In this document: positions 53,301-64,000 of the stretch, in pieces | How the letters are laid out: each line of letters begins with the position of its first letter | Numbering within the stretch: position 1 is the stretch's first letter | NCBI RefSeq assembly: GCF_025602895.1 | Contig: NW_026516226.1 | Location: forward strand, 1 to 64,000 | Source: Polychytrium aggregatum | Taxonomy: Eukaryota > Chytridiomycota > Chytridiomycetes > Polychytriales | Direction: 5' to 3' | DNA: 64,000 nucleotides | The notes under the pieces: generated by a model | Seen by the model: the letters and a program-made list of their open reading frames with translations, nothing else | Told to the model about the DNA's origin: nothing | Databases searched by the model: none | Position numbers and translations under genes: made by a program

Positions 53301-55150
53301 CTCGTAGCCGAATCTGGGTTGGCACGGAGTCAGTAGATTCTCGGACACAACGATGCGATAGCAGGGGCAGCACATACTCGATAGCGCCGCAGCAGATTGA
53401 GAGCGCAGTTGTCCATCTTGATGGGATAGTTGACGATTCGATGGATCATTTCGCTCGTGCTCAAGATGGCCATAGACTGAAGCACCGGATCGGTTGGATT
53501 CAGGTGAGCAAGGTAGGCCACAAAAGTGTTTCCGCCAAGTATTTCGGACATGAGCTGTGTGCTGACGGCTTGCCGGCAGTCGAACGTTGGGCTCTGGAAA
53601 ACAACAACGAGGCGCTGCTGAGTAGTGCACTCTATGTTCGTCCACAACGTCGTCTTGCACTTGCCCCTGGCCAGAGATACTGTCTGTGCCCTAACGAGAT
53701 ATCAGTTCCGGGGCCTCGAGTGCCGGGTTATAGCTTACCGCCGTGATACTGCAGTGCTTCATGGCCTTCCATAGCGACATGATTGTCCGGCTGGCGAACA
53801 CGCCTAGTGCAGCGTAGACGGTCAGGGAGCAGGACATTGGGCTGTCTCGAGTCTGATCTGCGTGGATTTGCACCCGCAAGGCTCCGCACTAACCAGATCG
53901 CATCACAGACTTTGTTGGCTCCTCGAGGAGATGCTCGAGCCCACACAGATCAACGAATGTAAAATGTGTTACTTCTGCAGCAAAGCATTCTCCCTGTGAA
54001 TGGATTGCAAAGAAGTGTGTGGTATCCAGAGTGTGGTGTGAGAGGAGATTGAGCAGCCTTGTCGCATATAGCCAAGCGGCCTTGCCTTGGCTTCAGCAGC
54101 CTGGGAGTTGTGTGCGCTGACGATGGCAAAAACGATGGCCCGCTCCGAAATTTGGTCGCTCATCTCGCCGCTCCGATTCTGGTAGGCCTGTTGCATAGGA
54201 GCTCCTTAGTCGGGGGCATGTCGTAGAGCGAGAACCAATCCAAGCTTCGAACAGGGATGCTGCTTCACCTGAAAGCACAGCTCGCCCATCTCTGCGGCGT
54301 TGCTGATGGAGCGATGACTCAGTCCGCGCACGACAAAGCCTCTATTGACGTCTTCTTCGACCCCGAGGTTGTCCCTGGAGGGATCGATCAGGTCCTTGAC
54401 GAGTTCGCCATAGAGCTCGAAGAATGTGGCGACGATACAATGCCGAGTCAAGGTCAATATCATATTATGCAATGTGCAAAATACCGCTGAGGATATGCGT
54501 AGAAAGGATATTGAACGGTCAGCAGTATCTGCCTTCCGGATCGCTCAAGGTCGGCTTGCTGGCCGGCGACCCAGGCCACACACTGTTGGATCAGCCCGCC
54601 TCCTGCAAAGGGTCGAGGGTGCAGCTGCCAAACGTTAGCGGCCGCTTGGCTTGCTACGATCCCGCTGTGGATCATGTGGGATATCACGGCAGATAGCCAC
54701 TTGACTTGCCTTTGTCACCTCCGACAAGTGAGAAAGTCTTTCCGCTGCCCGAGTTTCCGACGCACACCAGGGCCACGTTGAAGCCATCCAACCACTTTTC
54801 GATGAGCGGACGCGCGGTGCTCCTGAAGACATCTTCGTTGGATGCGTTGGCTTCGTAGATTTGGTCGAAGCTGAAGACTCGTCTGGAAATGGAGCTGGCG
54901 AGTGCAATCGCCGGTAGTCGCTCTGGTGAGTTGCGATGACGGAGTCGGCACTTCAGAGGCATCCGTTCGATAGAGCGTGCGGCCGAGGGCCATCAGCACA
55001 CCTGTCGGCTTTGTTCTGGTTTATGGAGACGAGCCCGGTCTCGCGATCGGCATAAAAGTCCAGTCCTGGTGAATTGGAGGCCTCGCGGACTGGTCCGCGC
55101 TTGCTTTGCAGCGGCTTAATCCTGAGGGCGACGTGCGGGGTGAATCCCAT
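50302..55150 (-). CDS. Divergent kinesin with long coiled-coil tail
   Basis: Minus-strand gene of about 18 exons. Those checked for phase: 55002-55150, 54710-54894 (ending at a GC donor, AAAG/GCAAGT), one starting at 54602, and the last at 50302-50437. The motor begins MGFTPHVALRIKPL, has FSFDQIYEANASNEDVFRST, P-loop GNSGSGKTFSLVGG, ATFFELYGELVKDLID and a switch II THFTFVDLCGLE (DxxGxE kept). Where NxxSSR would stand there is only SDQISERAIVFAIVSAHN, so switch I is degenerate. From about 53.1 kb down the gene is coiled coil: LQDDYEKLKARLAEYNE, SLEEKVTVLEEEKLKTE, YLQKKLETLELRGFEASSEL and SEEELARLKKELKEF-like heptads. The C-terminus ends ATLERT. A plus-end kinesin is inferred from the N-terminal motor. 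The subfamily is unknown. Internal exon borders are approximate. Confidence 0.78.
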
Positions 55151-55648
55151 GGTATCCAGAGCCTGCAGCGGGAGAGTGAGGTGAGCAGAAGCCGCGCTGC
55201 TCGGCTCGGCTCATCCAGACGCAAAGACTGGGCGATCGGCATCATCCAATCATCCTGTGATGGAGGTGCAGTGCTTTCTGGTCTTGGTGCGACTCGGTTG
55301 ATCCCGATCAACGCCATGATCCCAGCGCAGACAACAGCACAGAGAACAGTATGGCTGTGGTGAGTTACTCGGAGATGTCGACCATGTATATTCAAGACAA
55401 GCTGGCCATTGACGGCTGATGGTAGCCGGAGCGGCCACCGTGAATCAGAGCAGGACCTCCGAGGGGTGCCGCCCACCCAGGCTCAGCAACAGCGAAGCTC
55501 GACCAGAAACGCCCGGGACAACCCGGTTTCGGTTGGAAGAGCTGTGCTGACTGCCGGAGGAGGGAGCGTCGGGGCTTGTTTCCTCGTCCGTGATGGGTCT
55601 TGGGTGGATTTAGAAGGTCTGACGAGCAAATCGGGGGCAACGATATGA
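55151..55648. other. Spacer between kinesin and topoisomerase I genes
   Basis: Kinesin promoter and topoisomerase I 3' end. An open frame reads here on the minus strand, but it is only the shadow of the topoisomerase read-through. No gene is supported. Confidence 0.45.
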
Positions 55649-58600
55649 TCAGTGTCCGTTGTTGCACGGCTCGGGTTGGTTGACAGCTTCCTCTTGTCCA
55701 AATCCTGCCCCGAGACGATTGGATCCGATCGGAACTCGGCCACTCAAGCTATATGCTGTGGCAAACGCACGGCTTACCCAATCATTCTCAAGCTCGGCCG
55801 CCCACTTGAACTTTTCTCTAAGGGTTTTGTTGAAAATCTTTTCTAGAGGAACATCGTATCTCTTGGCCCATGCCACCGATATTCTTGGATCGATGTAGTT
55901 GATTTTGGACGTGCCGAGGGCAGTGGTCATGTTTTCATCCTAAAGCAGATCAACTCTCCCGATTAGAACCCTGTCAAGACCACCACCACAACCACGGACA
56001 CAGCCACCACCACAACCACGGACACAAACTCATGTACAGATGCGGATACGATGGAGGGAGGGGGCGGCGGCTTGTCCAGGCGGCAAGCATGGCGTCGCTG
56101 AGATGCAACCGGTCGCTGTTCCCCTTCCAGCGGCCAGATGCCTCACGGTCCTACCTTCTCTGTCATCTGTAGTTTGGTATTTTTGATCTTTTCATTGAGC
56201 ATCTCAATCTTTTTCTCGAGCTTCTCCGAGGTCAGTGGCACTTTCTTGGGCAGCTTGATTTCCTCCAACAGCTCCAGGCCATCCGCTTTGCGCTTTTCGT
56301 TTTCTTTCTCTAGCTTTTTCTTCAGGTTCTCTTCTTCCTTCACAGCAACCTGCTTCCTGTATTCTTCAATCCAGTCATCGTCGAGGTCGCTCTCATCCTG
56401 GGCGAGCTCTGGTCGCTTCTTTTTCAGCGAAGGCTCGAGCTTCAGCAGTTCTTGTCGAGTCTCTCTCAGTTCCAGCTTGTATGCGCGAATCTAGCGGTGC
56501 GTGAGGGTTGATGGATAGTTAATAAGAAGGGCCGGGCGGATGCGCGCCTGTCTGGAGGGCCGAGTCAGGGGGGCGGTCGAGGGATGTGTGGGCTGTCCGG
56601 TAGTCAGGTTTCTTGATTGGCGAAGGGCCTCATGATGCTGAATACAGTTCTCGCGACTCAGAGGAGCAGAGACAGTGGGGCTATTTGGTTTGGCTCAGGA
56701 TTACCTTGTCGCGAATACGGCCGAGCTGCGAGTCCGCGGCTTTGGGTCGGGCCCGTTGATGGTTGCAGAGGATGGCGACCTGCCGGTTTGCACGATTGTA
56801 AGCCAGCACTTTCTCCATGACACTTCCATCCTTTGGTGTTTTGCGTAGCTCCTCTTGGAATGTATATGATGCATTGTAGGTACGGAAGACCTTGGCTGTG
56901 AGGCCCTTCATGTACTTGTTCAAATGCTTGTTCAAAATGCCCGTCTGGGGATCAAGAACAGGCACAATTGTCGTTAGAGAAAGGCTTGGTGACGCCAGTC
57001 CTCTTGGATCGGGGTATGTGTCTGCAACTCTCTGGAATAGGGACTTACATTCAAACGATCAAAGAGGGGATCGCCGGGCTTTTTCGGATCGCGCTTGAAG
57101 ATCTTGAGGTTCTTGAAGACTTGCTCGTCTACTTCAACCTCGTTGTAGTAGCGGATCGAGTCTTTACCCAAAAAGTCAAAGATGACTGTCCTGGGAGGCT
57201 TGAGCGATACGTGCTCGAATCGGAGCGAGCAACAGCCGACCGTGTCCGCTTCGTCATCGCTCTTCTCATTGCCGGCACGCAAGGCAAACCGATCGATCAG
57301 ATAGAGGGCCGTGGCCTTTTGTCGCTCGGCCGTGACCTTGTTCTTAAGCCCTGCACGGTAATCCTTGCGGATCCTGTCGATGTGTCGCTAGCCACGGTCG
57401 TAAAAGCATATCATGTGAGCAGTTGCTCGAGCCTGGGCCGAGCTTGCGATTGCTGTGGTGAGCAGTGACATGCGCCCTCTGATCAAGACTCCGCCCCGAT
57501 GGCTTGCCACGGCCATCCAAGCCTTACCTTGAGCTCGCGAGCCTTCTCGAACTTCTTTAGATCGCTCTGGCCCTTAAGAGAAGAGCTCGCCGCAAAGAAG
57601 ACGTACTTGGTGCTGTCGTTGACGTTTTCTTTCCACATAGCAAGCCAAGTGACGGTGTTGTCGTGAATGACGGCGCCCCATTTATGACCGGCGGGTGGCT
57701 CGGGGACTTTGACACCCTCGCCAATGTTGATCGTGACTTGCTCAGGCACCACTCGGCGCTACAAAGCCCGCAAAGAGAGAGCGGCAAATGTAAGCATGAG
57801 TATGCGTGGGATGCGACGCGGCAGGTCTCAACTGGGTGCCAGCGCGACACGATGGACTCGACACGATGGATTCGGCACGATGGACTCGACATCAACGGGT
57901 ATCACCCCGACATGACTGGTGATGCTTTGGAACATGGGGCCGCCCAGATGAGCTGCAAGTCAGTACCTTCAATTTGCCAGTCTTGGGGTGCTTGCCTCTA
58001 CCGCGGAAGAGATTCGGAGGCTCGATACGGAAGTTACCGACTTGTTCGCGCCGACCATCGAGCTGTGCCCAGCCGTAATGCTCGTCAATCTTGAGCTTGG
58101 CATCTTTGACGGCCTACAAAGAATGAGCCGGTTCGTGAGGATGATGCTGAGTGTATACGGCTTGTAGACGGATTCAGATGGCCGACGATGGACAAACCTG
58201 CTTCTCATCCTTGGTCATCGTCTTCTTAGCTTCCTTCTGCCTCTGCAAGTGGTCATATATCCGCGAGAAATCACATTTGCTGAACACTTTGATGGGCGAA
58301 GGCTGACAACACAACACCATGCGCTTTAGTACAACCACTTTGGCACTGCCGCCGTTCCCGAAAGACAGCGGAAAGAGAAGAAGCGACTCATCCTGGTGGC
58401 CACGCGTTTACCTTCTTTTGCTTCGAGAGCACATCCAAGAAGTCGCTGAAAAAGTTGCTCTGGAACGTTTCGTTTTTCTCATGGTCGGTGCCAATGACAC
58501 CGGCATAGAATGTCGCTACTTCTTCGGCTTCGGGTTCGAGGATAAGCTCCTTGCCTGAGTTGGATCGAAATACAGGCACGGTCAGTTGGAAAGCCGAGGT

Positions 58601-59997
58601 TCGAATACGATATTTGTGCAGGCATTGCTTGGTATGGTCCTGAGCCCTGGCAGAGCGCAGCTGGAGTACGGCACGTCCACGACGCCATCCAGAAGGAGGC
58701 CAAAGCACAACGAGAAACAATATGATCGACTCGGACTCAATGTCGGGCGGCATATGTCTGCCTCGGCTTACCGTCGTAGATAAGCGGGACCCCATGCGGC
58801 TCGTAGGGCGGGGGGAACCATGGGCCGTTGTGTTCCAGCGTGGTCCACTTGACACTGTTATCGAACTGGACCTGGGTTTCTTCATCCTCGGTTTCTTCGT
58901 CATCATCGGGCTCCTCTTCTTCTTCACTCTCCACTTTCGTCTTGGCGGCTTTATTCTGGAGAGGGGAAGCGGGGCATTATGAACTGGACCGATGCTCAGG
59001 AATACTCGTCGAATACGTGGGAACTGAGTGCTAAGAGCGACGCCATTTTCCCAAACAACCTACCGTTTTCGCCCGTTTCTTCTGCCGAGGGCGGAGAAAT
59101 CGGCACCAGGAGATATGAGTCTGCTGCTAGACGAATCGGTCGCATTCCGACCCCAAGATGGCAATCGAAGCAGCTGCATACGAACCAGAGGCTTGTCTTC
59201 ATCTTCATCTTCGGTGGCTTCGGAGTCGGTCTCTTCTTTGACTTCCTTCTTTGGTTTTTTGGATTTGCCAGCCTGTTTATCCAAAATCGATAAGGATTGA
59301 TGGATTAACGGACGTATGATCAGCGAATATATGATCAAGAGGTTCAATCGACAAAGAGCGAGCGAGTGCGGGTGCAAGTAAAGGAGGGCAACTCGGTCGC
59401 TCTGAGGCACAGACATATAGCCCCTTCTTTGGAAACTGCTGCTATGCGAGGCAGACCGTTCGAGAAACCAACAGCTGCGAGTGCCAACGAACATATGCCG
59501 GCGCGATCGGAGGTCGCTGGCGGCTTTGGGACACTGTTGAGTTTCTTACCGGTGAGCTACTGCCTCCATTCTCGCTCTTGATTTTGGATTTGTTGCCTGC
59601 GGGTCTGCGACGCTTGGCCTAGATCAGAGGAGAGTCGTTGGGCCCAAAGCCGGTGTGGTGGGATGGAATGGAGGGTGTTATCGACGGTGAGCTGCACCCG
59701 CGTCTGGTTGGCCGTGGCCCGATTATGCCCCGTGGGCGCGGGCGAGTATTTCTTTCGAGAGGAAGTGGTCGCAACGGGGCCGTGGGATTCACTACTCACC
59801 AAAGGGACGTCCTCGTCATCGTCGTCGTCCCGGGTCTTGACCTCGGTCTTGACAGGCTTGGAGCTGCCGGTCTCGGACATGGCCTCGACTTTGGGCCTGC
59901 GATCGCCCGAACCGGTCACGCCGTTGGACTCGGAGCCCTGGTGCTTGCGTTTGTGATCCTTGCGCTCGGACAAGGCCACGTCGTCGCTGTCTGACAT
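55649..59997 (-). CDS. TOP1: DNA topoisomerase I (type IB, nuclear)
   Basis: Relaxes supercoils by a transient 3'-phosphotyrosyl break. ATG 59997 ([20 protein letters not shown]) begins a charged, Lys/Glu-rich nuclear leader spread over several exons to about 58.9 kb. The core opens with [20 protein letters not shown], then [20 protein letters not shown] and [89 protein letters not shown] with TVGCCSLR, and [16 protein letters not shown] with [14 protein letters not shown] coiled linker ([20 protein letters not shown]) precedes the active-site exon [20 protein letters not shown], catalytic Tyr at about 55895-55897. The last coding exon is uncertain. A donor GTAAGC follows at 55777, so the true stop may lie in a small further exon; the end given is the read-through stop. 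Confidence 0.93.
55975..56032. repeat. CACAACCACGGACACA tandem repeat in a TOP1 intron
   Basis: Two to three units of (CCACCA)CAACCACGGACACA within the intron just upstream of the active-site exon. Non-coding by splice context. Confidence 0.7.
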
Positions 59998-60589
59998 CTG
60001 GTTCTCAGCGGCTCTGGCCCGTGGGGCAGCGTATCAATATGCCCCTCTAAGATCAGGGCGTGCGAGGTGCGTCTGGTGGGTGGCTTCTGAATGCGAAGGA
60101 GCACAGCGGGTCGGGCTGCTCGCGGCTGGCTCGGAGCTGCTCGAGGGGAAGCGCACAGCCAGATCGGAAACGCTCTTGGGAGATCGGCGAACGGGATGGG
60201 GTGCCAACGGGGCAAAAAAGACGGACGCGGGTGGTGTGCGGCCAGTGCAGCCGGCTCGAATGCGCCGGACCGGATCGAGCCGGACAGGCCACGTGGGCAA
60301 CCATGGCACAGATTTAGCGAAGCAGCTGGTCTGGGACGGCGATGCTCCATGGTGATGATGGCCTGCGGCTCGTCAGCACAGGCGCTGGGGTGTTTACAGC
60401 AGGGGCCGCCACTCTCGTCTCGCACTCAGCTTGGGCACAGGCTATTTCTCGAAACACACTGACTGTATTTGCAGAGAGCGTATAGGCCATGCGAGAGTCA
60501 AAAAATTAGATTGTCGCTGCTATGTACTGGTGGGGGGGAGGGGAGGGGAATGGAGGGCAAGATCGGCGGGTAGTGCCTGGATTGCGGTG
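59998..60589. other. Intergenic region upstream of TOP1
   Basis: Promoter of topoisomerase I and 3' flank of the PWWP gene. GC-rich, no gene supported. Confidence 0.5.
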
Positions 60590-63513
60590 CTAGACCTCGG
60601 CAGCGAGAGGCGGGGCAGGAGCGTCGTTCGTGCTTTCCTTGACGGCGCTCGGGTGAGAATCAGAGGGGGCAATCGCCTCGACTGGTGTAGCGACAGCCGT
60701 CGCAACGGCGGCAGGATCGGCGGGGGCGGCGTCGTCTGTCGAGTTGGCCACAGCGATCGGCTTTGCCGTCGTCTCGCTGGAATCTACCAGGCTCGTTGCC
60801 ACTGTATCGACCGGGACATCGGCATCGGGGCTCGTGGTGGCAGCCGCTGGCGCCTCGGCAGCGGGGATCGATCCGTTTGCTTCAGCGTGCTCGGACTTGG
60901 CGGTTGCAGCTTCGTGACTGTCTGTTGAGACGACGGGCTCGACCGAAGCCATTGCGATCACAGGTGTGGCATCTCCGTTGTGATGATGCTCGTCGCTTGG
61001 AATGAGCAGCTTCCACCGATGCAGTTGCTCCTTGCTGTGTGCGTATGGGGAACATCGCCATACAACGTTAGCGACGCTATAGCAGCAACCAGACCGCCGC
61101 GCTGTCAACGAGAGGAGGCAAGCTGGCGTGTTGGCACATACAATCGGTCCATGAGCTTGTAAACGTCGCTTTCCAACTGGAGTGCCGATAATTTCTTCAT
61201 AACCTTGCCAATCTTGCTCTCCTGGAAAATCAAAACGACAGCAGCGTCAGCGGCAGTCTGGTTGTCAGTCCCCCTGGCCCGCGCCGAGATTCGGTGTCGA
61301 TGCCGCTCGGCTCCAAGCTCACGCACCTTGAGCTTGTCTATGGTCATTTCCGACTCTTCGATTTCCTTCATCCACTTGTCGGCCTTTTCGAAATCTTCAG
61401 ACTACAACCAAGAGCCGCGTTGGTCAGGCAGCTCCCACGACGCGGAAATCCGAACAGCCCCGCATTCCAGCGTCATCTTTCCACCGCTGAAGAATCGCGC
61501 CAGCAACGCGAAGCCCAGACAGCGAGCAGCACCCCCTGCTGCCAATGTTCTGTCATCGTCAGCCAGGGCACCAACACAACATGGAGCTCATGTGTGGACG
61601 AAGAGAAAAGCGAATCTGATGCGTACCTGGCGGTCAGCTTTTGTGAGGAAACGCTGTGCCTTTGCTCTCAGCTTCTGGATGCGATCGCCCTTCTCTAGAG
61701 CCACGACAAAAGTCGCAAGAAACGAGCCAGGCGAGGGTTAGATCGTTGCTCACAAACTCTGCTAACTGCCGCGGCAAGGGTCGCAAGCGACGAAGATAGA
61801 CGGCGCGATATCCGGGCTAGACAGAGCAGACACATACTCTTATCCTTTTTGTCGTCGTCGTGATGGTGCGATGATTTGTGCTTGGTCTCCGATTCGTTTC
61901 CCGAGTGAGAATCGTGCTGGTCATCCTCATGGGCAGGCTTCTTTGCGTCGCTCTCGTGGCGGTGGTGGTTGTTCTCCTTCTCGGCGGTCTTGACCTGGAC
62001 AGCAGGCACCCCATCCCGCAGTCAGCAACATGAAAATGACTGGACTGTGCTCAGAATCGCCAGATCGCCAGATCGAATCCGGTGCGACCGGAAAGGCCGA
62101 TGCGGCCATCGCAGAGCAGCTACCTTTTTGGCTGGCTCGTCCGCCTCGTCGTCGGTGTACTCCATGGCCCTCTTCTTAGCTTCCTTCTTGGCGGCGACGC
62201 CGGGATCGCTTGCGCGACGCTTCTTCCTGGACTGCTTTTCCTCCTCCTCTTCGACCTCGTCGTCAACTTTGCTCTTGGTGTGAGCCATGGTGGCTCTCCG
62301 CTTCTTTGTTGTGTCCTTTCGCGAGGACTTGGACTTTGCCAGGATTTCCTGATCGACATCGTCTTCGTGGGAAGACTCGTCATCGTTGCGGCTGACCATC
62401 GGTGGCGGATTCAGGGCCGCTTGAACGGCCTTGACGAATTTGATGGTTTTTGACTTTTTTTCGAATTCGGAGCGGTGGTCTTTGAAAGGCTTGATTGCAT
62501 CGGCAGTCTGCCATGAGCTATTCACGGAGTGCGGAGAATCAGTTCAAGTCAGAAAAACGCTCACGGACGTCAGACTAACTCGCCTCCAGACCAGTACGGC
62601 CACTTCTCTGCCCAACCACGCCAGAGCGGGCGATGAGGGAGATTGGCAAAACGCGCCGGAGGCAGAAAGAGCGAGGGCGAGGGCGAGGGCGAGGGCGAGG
62701 GCGTATGGATCGCTCGTTGGCGCATGGCAGAGACTAGCCCCATTGAAACAAGCTGCGACGGAGCACTCACTAGTCATTCGAAACGAAAAAATGAACAATC
62801 TGAGATTGTTTGTTGAGCGGCTTGGCTCGTCGAACGTCGACAGTCACATCACTTTCGCTCACAATCTAGTAAAAGGCGAAAAGAAGGAATGACGATCAGT
62901 CTGGAATGAAGATAGAACAAGCACGAGGGCACCGACGCACCAGGTACGCTTTCGTCGGTCTACCCTGAGGCATGTGGCGAGTGCGGTGCTGGTGCCGTGT
63001 CAGTCACAAGACGCCCCAAATGCACATCCGGCAAACTCGAAAGGAGCCATATGGTCGGTGTCGTTTGAGCGCGTCGGTCTCCTTTCAGCGCATATCAACG
63101 GGGCGTCGCCAATATCCACCCGGATCGGCTTTGGCCCACCCTGCGAGTCCCGAGCGGACTGATCGGCAGCTGGGGGCTCAGACGGATTGACGCCACCGGG
63201 TCTCTGGAAGGAGGGGACTCGCGCTCGCGCAACGAACCGAGGAGCAGGATGGCGGACGAGAGAGAAGGGGGGAAGAGGCTTCGGGAGAAACGCCACAGTT
63301 GGGAGAATGAGGCGAGCGAGCCGAAGCCGGCGCCGAGACGGTACGTACCCTTCCAGGCCACCACGGATAGCCCTTGACTTTTGCCCAGACGATCTCTCCA
63401 ACCGCGAACGGAAACGCCATCGGACCGGCAGCGCCGGTGGGATCGGCTTCGACGATCGCACTCTCGGATTCGGCCGGAGCGGGCGTGGGCGCAGAGGGCT
63501 CGGGGTTGATCAT
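60590..63513 (-). CDS. PWWP plus TFIIS-N/IBD-like domain protein (LEDGF/HDGF type)
   Basis: Eight exons join in phase: 63349-63513, 62771-62865, 62124-62517, 61838-61994, 61627-61694, 61327-61401, 61142-61221 and 60590-61034. ATG 63513 (MINPEPS). The PWWP domain opens with FAVGEIVWAKVKGYPWWPGR, continues in exon 2 (IVSESDVTVDVRRAKPLNK, then IVHFFVSND), and closes across the junction as YSWQTADAIKPFKDH. This reads methylated H3K36 nucleosomes in the family. A highly charged linker follows (KKRRA, then EEEEEKQSRKKRRA, His/Asp/Lys runs). Then a helical bundle like the LEDGF integrase-binding or TFIIS N-terminal domain: FEKADKWMKEIEESEMTIDK, then SKIGKVMKKLSALQLESDVY and KLMDRFKEQLHRWK. The tail is Ala/Thr/Ser-rich. 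A chromatin-bound transcription elongation cofactor is the likely role. Confidence 0.88.
62671..62702. repeat. GAGGGC hexanucleotide repeat
   Basis: Five GAGGGC units in the second intron of the PWWP gene. Confidence 0.9.
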
Positions 63514-64000
63514 CTTGGTGGCAGATCCGGAATCTGCTTCAACAGGCTGTCGCGGCGGCAGCACGGATGGCGAGGGCAGATGGCGCGGTTAGAGGCATTT
63601 CCGGGCATCGATGATCGAGAGGAGAGGAGAGCACGGCAGAGGAAAGGCCGATCGCGGGTCAGGTTGAACCGGCCGGACGGACGATGATTTGATCTGCCCG
63701 CGTGGATGCAGCCAAGGCAGACGTTGGCAACGTCGGGCAGCGGCTCGTGGTGGTGCTGTCGTCTTGTGATCCATGCGTGATGGCCCTATGGGTCGACAGG
63801 AAGCCCTCCCAGTCCGATCCCTGGGCGGCGATGACGCAGAACGAAGGGACGCCGGCGAAACGGCGGCGCTGGCGACGAAATGCGCACGCACCTGGCTGGT
63901 ATCGAGGGAAAGCAGCTTGGCCAGACTCTGGGGTTGAACGACGCTTGCGCAGGGGTCTAATATACAGGACGGCCGGCTCGCTGGCGGGATGGCAGGGAGT
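63514..64000. other. Right-hand flank, promoter region of PWWP gene
   Basis: Probably promoter and 5' leader. On the minus strand, 63891-63960 has a short open stretch ending at a GTGCGT donor (encoding SLAKLLSLDTSQ) that could be the end of an exon of a gene or leader starting beyond the window. Too short to call. Confidence 0.3.

Overview
The window is nuclear DNA from an intron-rich, GC-rich fungus, most likely a chytrid or close relative. Genes carry many short introns (mostly 60-400 nt) with ordinary GT..AG borders. Gene content is fungal: Snf5 with a GATA finger, Sip5, a BTB protein, a LicD-type phosphotransferase and a GMA12/MNN10-type glycosyltransferase. One gene joins a bacterial-type glycine-betaine-binding fold to an EGF module and a seven-helix membrane region, an architecture I associate with chytrids. 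The taxon is an inference; no rDNA or mitochondrial marker is present.

Layout, left to right: partial Snf5/GATA subunit (+, 100-2444); BTB protein (+, 4336-6127); C2H2 transcription factor (+, 7777-10055); Cdc20/Cdh1-family APC/C activator (-, 10983-13874); low-complexity protein (-, 14831-15862); Sip5 homologue (-, 18165-21016); LicD-family protein (-, 21490-22494); DJ-1/Hsp31 glyoxalase (-, 23959-25074); F-box/LRR protein (+, 26271-29034); unrecognised repeat-rich multi-exon gene (+, 29865-33373); binding-protein/EGF/7TM chimera (-, 33841-37424); a second F-box/LRR paralogue (+, 38259-41105); clathrin light chain (-, 41515-43142); an intronless Fanzor (eukaryotic TnpB) RNA-guided nuclease (-, 43585-46155); tRNA-Pro(AGG) (-, 47081-47153); GT34 glycosyltransferase (+, 47324-48133); F-box/WD40 protein (+, 48460-50213); divergent kinesin (-, 50302-55150); DNA topoisomerase I (-, about 55649-59997); PWWP/TFIIS-N (LEDGF-like) protein (-, 60590-63513).

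The standout is the Fanzor locus. It encodes an 856-residue protein with paired CCHC knuckles, RuvC-I (GIDPG), a zinc ribbon and RuvC-III (DRDINA). The RuvC-II glutamate appears displaced, as in Fanzors with a rearranged active site. It is the only large gene here, besides the second F-box/LRR paralogue and the small GT34 and LicD genes, without introns. Three perfect short hairpins lie in the 200 nt after its stop codon and are candidates for the guide (omega) RNA scaffold. No convincing terminal inverted repeats or target-site duplication were found by eye.

Most other genes are single-copy housekeeping or regulatory genes and do not form a pathway. Exon borders with phase-consistent GT..AG (or GC..AG) sites are stated in the entries; those in the kinesin, topoisomerase and the middle of the 29.9-33.4 kb gene are approximate.
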